Part shown: positions 6,214-8,503 of the stretch, in pieces
How positions within the stretch are numbered: the stretch's first letter is position 1
Layout of the letters: every line of letters starts with the position of its first letter
From: Candidatus Altimarinota bacterium
Lineage (GTDB): Bacteria > Patescibacteriota > Gracilibacteria > UBA1369 > LOWO2-01-FULL-3
DNA length: 8,503 bases
Assembly: GCA_029939035.1 (NCBI GenBank)
Contig: JAOZTS010000045.1
Location: forward strand, 1 to 8,503
Direction: 5' to 3'
Notes under the pieces: model-generated
What the model saw: the letters and a program-made list of their open reading frames with translations, nothing else
Database searches by the model: none
What the model was told of the DNA's origin: nothing
Made by a program: the position numbers and the translations under genes

Positions 6214-6323
6214 TTTGATAGCACTTTTCAATATAAAAATGCTGTACGGAGAATAATAAAGAAGCCTTATTAAAATTTCTTAAAATATTTCTAAAGTTGT
6301 TGAAAAAGGCGTGCTCGTATGTA

Positions 6324-6398
6324 TGGTGTCCTCGGCGGGAATTGAACCTGCATCTAAGGTTTAGGAAACCTTCGTTCTATCCATTGAACTACGAGGAC
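6324..6398 (-). tRNA. tRNA-Arg (anticodon CCU)
   Basis: A full cloverleaf is seen on the minus strand. The acceptor GTCCTCG/CGAGGAC has 7 bp, the D stem GTTC/GAAC 4 bp, and the anticodon stem AAGGT/ACCTT 5 bp around TTCCTAA. The anticodon is CCU, reading AGG. The variable loop is AGAT and the T loop TTCAATT. Discriminator A and an encoded CCA end the gene at 6324. The T stem GCAGG/CCCGC has an A-C mismatch (A51 with C63 by standard numbering). The MBL gene ends 22 bases upstream on the same strand, so cotranscription is likely. No clear terminator follows. Confidence 0.97.
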
Positions 6399-6420
6399 AT
6401 TTTAAGTTAAGGGTGTGGGT

Positions 6421-7020
6421 TTAGACCTTTTTAAGGAGCATGGTCAATCTTTTGTCGTCTGGAAGCTCTGAACGAGATTTTATTACGTAGCTTTCCTCAG
6501 CTGCTGGAGTCTCCAGTCCAAGCTCTTTCATTGTATCTCCCAATTTTCCTTCTCCCATTGGCATAACTACTCTTGGCTCGATTGCTTCAATAATTTCCAT
6601 TGGCTTTTTCCCAGTCAAATTGCTTTTTTCTCCTAAATCGATCATCAAAACGTCTACATCTCCGATTGATTTCACCATATCGCTTGTTAGTACGTGCCCA
6701 ACTGCTCCAAGATGGCAGATTTTTATTCCGTCCATATCAAAATAATATATGATCGTTTCGTCTCCGACTCCTCCTTCTTCCTCTTCTTTTGACTTACTTT
6801 TAGTCCAAGCTTGGTATGCTGTGATTGAAACTCCTTGAATCTCATATTCTCCTGGCCAATCCACAACTTTGTCTGCATCTTTTATTTCTGCAGTCTCTTC
6901 TAAGCTCGATAAAACTACATTTCCTTTAACATTTCCTGCTTGTTTGTCAGGATTTAGTAAAAATTTTGTCCCCTTCCCCTTCAATGTAAAACATGTGTTT
7001 CCGTGCCATTTGATTTCCAT
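6421..7020 (-). CDS. Degenerate metallo-beta-lactamase-fold protein, probably non-catalytic
   Basis: The 199-aa protein opens with MEIKWHGNTCFTLKGKGTKFLLNP, as in small MBL-fold hydrolases of the Lactamase_B_3 / UlaG-like group. It keeps their DWPGEYEIQGV segment (54-64) and ICHLGAVGH (101-109). The metal-binding HxHxDH that should follow the VVLSS strand (35-39) is missing; LEETAE stands there. The late His expected after VVMPM (151-155) is replaced by GEG. The fold is therefore likely kept while zinc binding is lost, suggesting a structural or binding role. ATAACC (7037-7032) lies 11 bases before the ATG and there is no Shine-Dalgarno. The gene follows the 91-aa membrane protein by 13 bases and is probably cotranscribed with it and with tRNA-Arg. 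Confidence 0.85.
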   Translation of the reverse strand: MEIKWHGNTCFTLKGKGTKFLLNPDKQAGNVKGNVVLSSLEETAEIKDADKVVDWPGEYEIQGVSITAYQAWTKSKSKEEEEGGVGDETIIYYFDMDGIKICHLGAVGHVLTSDMVKSIGDVDVLMIDLGEKSNLTGKKPMEIIEAIEPRVVMPMGEGKLGDTMKELGLETPAAEESYVIKSRSELPDDKRLTMLLKKV

Positions 7021-7033
7021 AATTTCTTTTAGG

Positions 7034-7309
7034 TTATTTTTTGAATTTACCGCTGAAATTGTACAAAGCTGCGATGACTACTCCGAATATGAATCCATCT
7101 ATTAGTGCAAATAGGAATCCGAGGCAGCTTGAGCACCATGTTCCTTCTCCGTAGAATGGGTACAGATCCTCGAATAGTTCCTTCATTTTTACTCCGCTTG
7201 CAGTTCCGAAAATTGATTCTGAAATTGCCGGGTAGAAATGGATCAATACCATCATTAGAAAGAAAAATATTGCCATTCCGAGCCCGAGAGCTAGTGGTTT
7301 GAGTTTCAT
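7034..7309 (-). CDS. Small two-helix membrane protein, holin-like
   Basis: The 91-aa protein has hydrophobic segments at about 8-27 and 62-83 joined by a polar loop that contains a CSSC pair. The C-terminal [17 protein letters not shown] resembles small bacterial proteins often labelled 'bacteriophage holin' in databases. That label is by remote similarity, there is no phage context here, and lysis is not implied. Start choice is supported by TTTAACC (7324-7318) eight bases upstream and a promoter with 17-base spacing. It is the first gene of a probable unit with the MBL-fold protein and tRNA-Arg, and it is divergent from eno. Confidence 0.8.
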   Translation of the reverse strand: MKLKPLALGLGMAIFFFLMMVLIHFYPAISESIFGTASGVKMKELFEDLYPFYGEGTWCSSCLGFLFALIDGFIFGVVIAALYNFSGKFKK

Positions 7310-7336
7310 AATTCTAAGGTTAAATTACCGCCTGGA

Positions 7337-7365
7337 AGCATACTAAAATTGTTGCGTATAATCAA
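7337..7365 (-). promoter_or_regulatory. Candidate promoter of the 91-aa protein / MBL / tRNA-Arg unit
   Basis: On the minus strand TTGATT (7365-7360) and TATGCT (7342-7337) are 17 bases apart. Transcription would start near 7330, giving a leader of about 21 bases with TTTAACC close to its 5' end. Confidence 0.45.
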
Positions 7366-7407
7366 TGTAATTGCTAGTATCCGAGTTGTCCGCGGCGATG
7401 GCCGTGG
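7357..7407 (+). promoter_or_regulatory. eno -10 box and GC-rich leader hairpin
   Basis: TATAAT at 7357-7362 is a perfect -10, but the -35 region (TGGAAG, 7333-7338, 18-base spacing) is poor. Downstream, CCGCGGC (7390-7396) pairs with GCCGTGG (7401-7407) over seven pairs with one G-U around a GATG loop. This is strikingly GC-rich for the region. CCGAGTTGTC (7381-7390) is shared with the promoter at 5062-5071. The -10 overlaps the -35 of the divergent promoter, so the two may compete. Confidence 0.45.
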
Positions 7408-7429
7408 CGAAATATTTAACCTTGTTCCA

Positions 7430-8503
7430 ATGGCAAAAATTACAAAAATACATGCTCGAGAAGTACTAGATTCTAGGGGAAATCCTACTGTCGAGGTCGA
7501 ATTGACGACTGATAATGCGTTTGGTAAAGCAATTGTTCCGAGTGGGGCTTCAACGGGCGTCCATGAAGCGGTTGAGCTGAGAGATGGTGATAAGTCGAGG
7601 TATTTGGGGAAAGGAGTGCTACAGGCGGTTGCGAATGTTAAGGGAGAACTGGCTGATGCTGTGATTGGGATGGAAAGTGACGATCAGAAAGCTCTGGATC
7701 TCAAAATGATCGAGCTGGATGGGACAGAAAATAAAGGTCGGCTGGGTGCGAATGCAATTCTTGGGATTTCTATGGCGGCGGCGCATGCGAGTGCGGCTGA
7801 ACAGGGTGTGATGTTGTTTGAATATATGAATCCTGAGGCTGTGACTTTGCCTTTGCCGATGATGAATGTGATGAATGGTGGGAAACATGCTGATAGTGGG
7901 TTGGATGTGCAGGAGTTTATGATTGTACCGGTTGGTGGAGAGAATTTCCGTGAAGCTTTACGAATGGGAGCTGAAACTTTTCATGCCCTTAAAAAAATAC
8001 TGAAAGACGATGGGTTGTCGACTGCTGTTGGTGATGAAGGAGGATTTGCTCCGAATTTGCCAAACAATGAAGCGGCTCTGGAGTATGTGGTAAAGGCTAT
8101 TGAGAAGGCTGGGTACAAACCTTGGAACGAGATTATGATTGCTTTGGATCCTGCTGCGAGTGAGTTTTATGACAAAGATAAAGGAGTTTATAACATCAAA
8201 GTTGATGGAAAGCCTGAAGAGTTGTCGAGTGGAGATTTGGTTGGATATTGGGATATTTTATTACGAAGATTCCCTATTATTTCTATTGAAGATGGTCACG
8301 CTGAGGATGACTGGGAGGGATTTGCTGCAATGTTAAAGAGTTCGGAAGGGAAAATCCAGATTATGGGAGACGACCTTCTTGTTACAAATATGAAACGATT
8401 ACAGAAAGGTCTTGATGAAAAAGCTTGTAATTCGATTCTGATAAAGATGAATCAGATCGGTACTTTGACTGAGACTGTTGGTGCTATTAATATGGCCCAA
8501 GAG
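7430..8503 (+). CDS. eno: Enolase, 3' end cut by the window
   Basis: The first 358 codons are present of a family usually about 420-430 aa. Enolase interconverts 2-phosphoglycerate and phosphoenolpyruvate in the cytoplasm during glycolysis. The N-terminus [19 protein letters not shown] and the PSGASTG loop are canonical. The catalytic Glu is E203 (DEGGFAP). The Mg ligands are D240 (ALDPAASEF), E287 (SIEDGH) and D314 (GDDLLVTN). The catalytic Lys is K339 ([12 protein letters not shown]). All are in place, so the enzyme should be active; the His after SIEDG is where Leu or Met is common. The ATG has no Shine-Dalgarno but TTTAACC (7415-7421) eight bases upstream. Confidence 0.97.
   Translation, partial: MAKITKIHAREVLDSRGNPTVEVELTTDNAFGKAIVPSGASTGVHEAVELRDGDKSRYLGKGVLQAVANVKGELADAVIGMESDDQKALDLKMIELDGTENKGRLGANAILGISMAAAHASAAEQGVMLFEYMNPEAVTLPLPMMNVMNGGKHADSGLDVQEFMIVPVGGENFREALRMGAETFHALKKILKDDGLSTAVGDEGGFAPNLPNNEAALEYVVKAIEKAGYKPWNEIMIALDPAASEFYDKDKGVYNIKVDGKPEELSSGDLVGYWDILLRRFPIISIEDGHAEDDWEGFAAMLKSSEGKIQIMGDDLLVTNMKRLQKGLDEKACNSILIKMNQIGTLTETVGAINMAQE

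Noticed and set aside
7034..7309. Phage lysis holin
   Set aside because: No phage genes, endolysin or attachment sites are nearby; only the membrane topology and a remote C-terminal resemblance support the name.
7619..7888. 89-codon His/Arg-rich frame antisense to eno
   Set aside because: It lies wholly within the eno coding sequence and its composition mirrors eno codons on the other strand.
1..8503. CRISPR array, insertion sequence or integrated element
   Set aside because: No regularly spaced repeats, transposase or integrase frames, or terminal repeats flanking a segment were seen. No tRNA-derived direct repeat was noticed near tRNA-Arg.

Overview
The window looks like a chromosomal segment of a bacterium with a compact, AT-rich genome, most plausibly a member of the Candidate Phyla Radiation (Patescibacteria). 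A Peregrinibacteria/Gracilibacteria-side lineage is a guess. The reasons are short or absent intergenic gaps, genes without Shine-Dalgarno sequences, an SLH-domain surface protein, a degenerate metallo-beta-lactamase-fold protein of a type I associate with these genomes, and a small 'holin-like' membrane protein. Long ORFs stay open under the standard code, so TGA is not recoded to Gly, yet none of the eight confident complete genes ends in TGA. The lineage is inferred from gene style, not from a marker tree.

Region 1-1021 is mostly non-coding and the least explained part. Positions 1-230 form a structured leader ending in a long hairpin and nine T. A strong Shine-Dalgarno, a possible 23-codon ORF lying over a second hairpin, and an overlapping 47-codon ORF follow directly. 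This layout looks like an attenuator or a small structured RNA with an intrinsic terminator. A probable terminator lies at 537-575. A perfect TATAAT at 715-720 then starts what may be a ~295-nt structured 5' UTR.

Region 1022-3640 encodes an 872-aa secreted HEXXH metalloprotease with three C-terminal SLH repeats, probably anchored at the cell surface. Three bases away and convergent is miaB (tRNA ms2i6A37 methylthiotransferase). Divergent from miaB is a four-helix membrane protein of unknown function. Its stop codon shares a CTAG with the stop of a HicB-type antitoxin gene, which overlaps an upstream hicA toxin gene on the minus strand.

Region 6324-7309 (minus strand) runs from a two-helix membrane protein through an MBL-fold protein that has lost its metal ligands to tRNA-Arg(CCU), probably one transcription unit. 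Enolase is divergent from it and runs off the right edge.

The most striking pattern is a TTTAACC or close variant 7-11 nt upstream of most start codons here, in place of a Shine-Dalgarno sequence. The hicAB pair lacks it, which fits recent acquisition of that module.
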